From contig SWDT01000182.1 of NCBI GenBank assembly GCA_009193035.1, forward strand, positions 62,001-126,000: a stretch of DNA of 64,000 bases. The letters run 5' to 3'. Position numbers and translations under genes: made by a program. The stretch is from Halicephalobus mephisto (lineage: Eukaryota > Nematoda > Chromadorea > Rhabditida > Panagrolaimidae). Each line of letters begins with the position of its first letter. The stretch's first letter is position 1. Positions 63,661 to 64,000 of the stretch are shown here, in pieces. Below the pieces are notes generated by a model that was not told the DNA's origin, ran no database searches, and saw only the letters and a list, made by a program, of their open reading frames with translations.

Positions 63661-64000
63661 TTGCAGCACCTGTGACCTCCAACTTTCATGATACAAAACA
63701 CCGATCAATAACAAAAATCAGTCCAAGTTGGCATCATGCGAGTGTCCTTCAATCTTTATGCATTTTTTTGTAATTTTTGTATATTAAATATTACAGAATT
63801 TTTTCTGTAAGTTTTTCGCTTGACAGTTAAGAATTTTTTTGCATAGGATAAACGGGCAATGGACCCGGCGCGAATTGAATTGGGCGCGCACTTTTTTCTT
63901 TTCGAATTCGTGCCGTCGTTTTTCTCTGTTGTCCTTCCCGTTCTACTTTTCTTTTTTTTCTTATTTTTTGTGTATTTTTTATATATATTTTTAATTGTTT
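63661..64000. other. unique AT-rich end of window
   Basis: No open frame or RNA signature. A short GC-richer word cluster lies near 63860-63940. Confidence 0.4.

Overview
The window looks like chromosomal DNA from a rhabditid nematode close to Caenorhabditis. Introns are short to medium, and about two thirds of the splice acceptors I mapped end in TAG after a T run. Many start codons sit 1-20 nt after a 3' splice acceptor with no visible upstream exon, as expected for spliced-leader trans-splicing. The proteins read as close relatives of C. elegans proteins. From memory, the C. elegans counterparts of every named gene here (rps-17, egl-30, emr-1, lin-53/rba-1, an A20/AN1 zinc-finger gene, hum-1, sup-17) lie on chromosome I, and egl-30 and emr-1 come from the same cosmid, M01D7. 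The window therefore probably belongs to the chromosome I linkage group. All exon structures below were assembled by hand and checked for reading phase.

Layout. 1-4 kb: a small secreted, weakly galectin-like gene (-), ribosomal protein S17 (-), and a short galectin-like fragment (+). 3.6-9.5 kb: repeat-rich DNA with GC-balanced islands, probably the promoter and 5' leader of egl-30. 9.5-12 kb: egl-30 (Gq alpha, +). 12.8-15.3 kb: emr-1 (emerin) and a lin-53/RBBP4-type histone chaperone, both on -, with lin-53 upstream. 15.3-23.6 kb: two tandem, related C2H2 zinc-finger genes (+). 24.2-24.9 kb: an A20/AN1 zinc-finger protein (-). 24.9-48.3 kb: a 23 kb stretch with no confident gene, built of local tandem arrays (periods about 41 to 160 bp), unique islands, and a large imperfect inverted repeat. 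48.4-55.8 kb: a long-tailed class I myosin, hum-1 (+). 58.6-62.4 kb: an ADAM10-type metalloprotease, sup-17 (+). 62.4-64 kb: a short-period array and AT-rich DNA.

The genes do not form one pathway. They cover translation (rps-17), Gq signalling (egl-30), nuclear envelope and chromatin (emr-1, lin-53), transcription (two C2H2 genes), ubiquitin-linked stress response (A20/AN1), membrane-actin mechanics (hum-1) and Notch-type ectodomain shedding (sup-17). lin-53 and emr-1 could share a transcript, but the 446 bp gap is long for a nematode operon.

I found no new multi-gene system. The least ordinary signals are structural: a 160-bp satellite at 45.7-47.5 kb, the inverted repeat at 34.8/43.2 kb, two foldback elements inside hum-1 introns, a recurring core motif inside otherwise unrelated arrays, and a GC-rich zinc-finger block that contrasts with the rest of its own gene.
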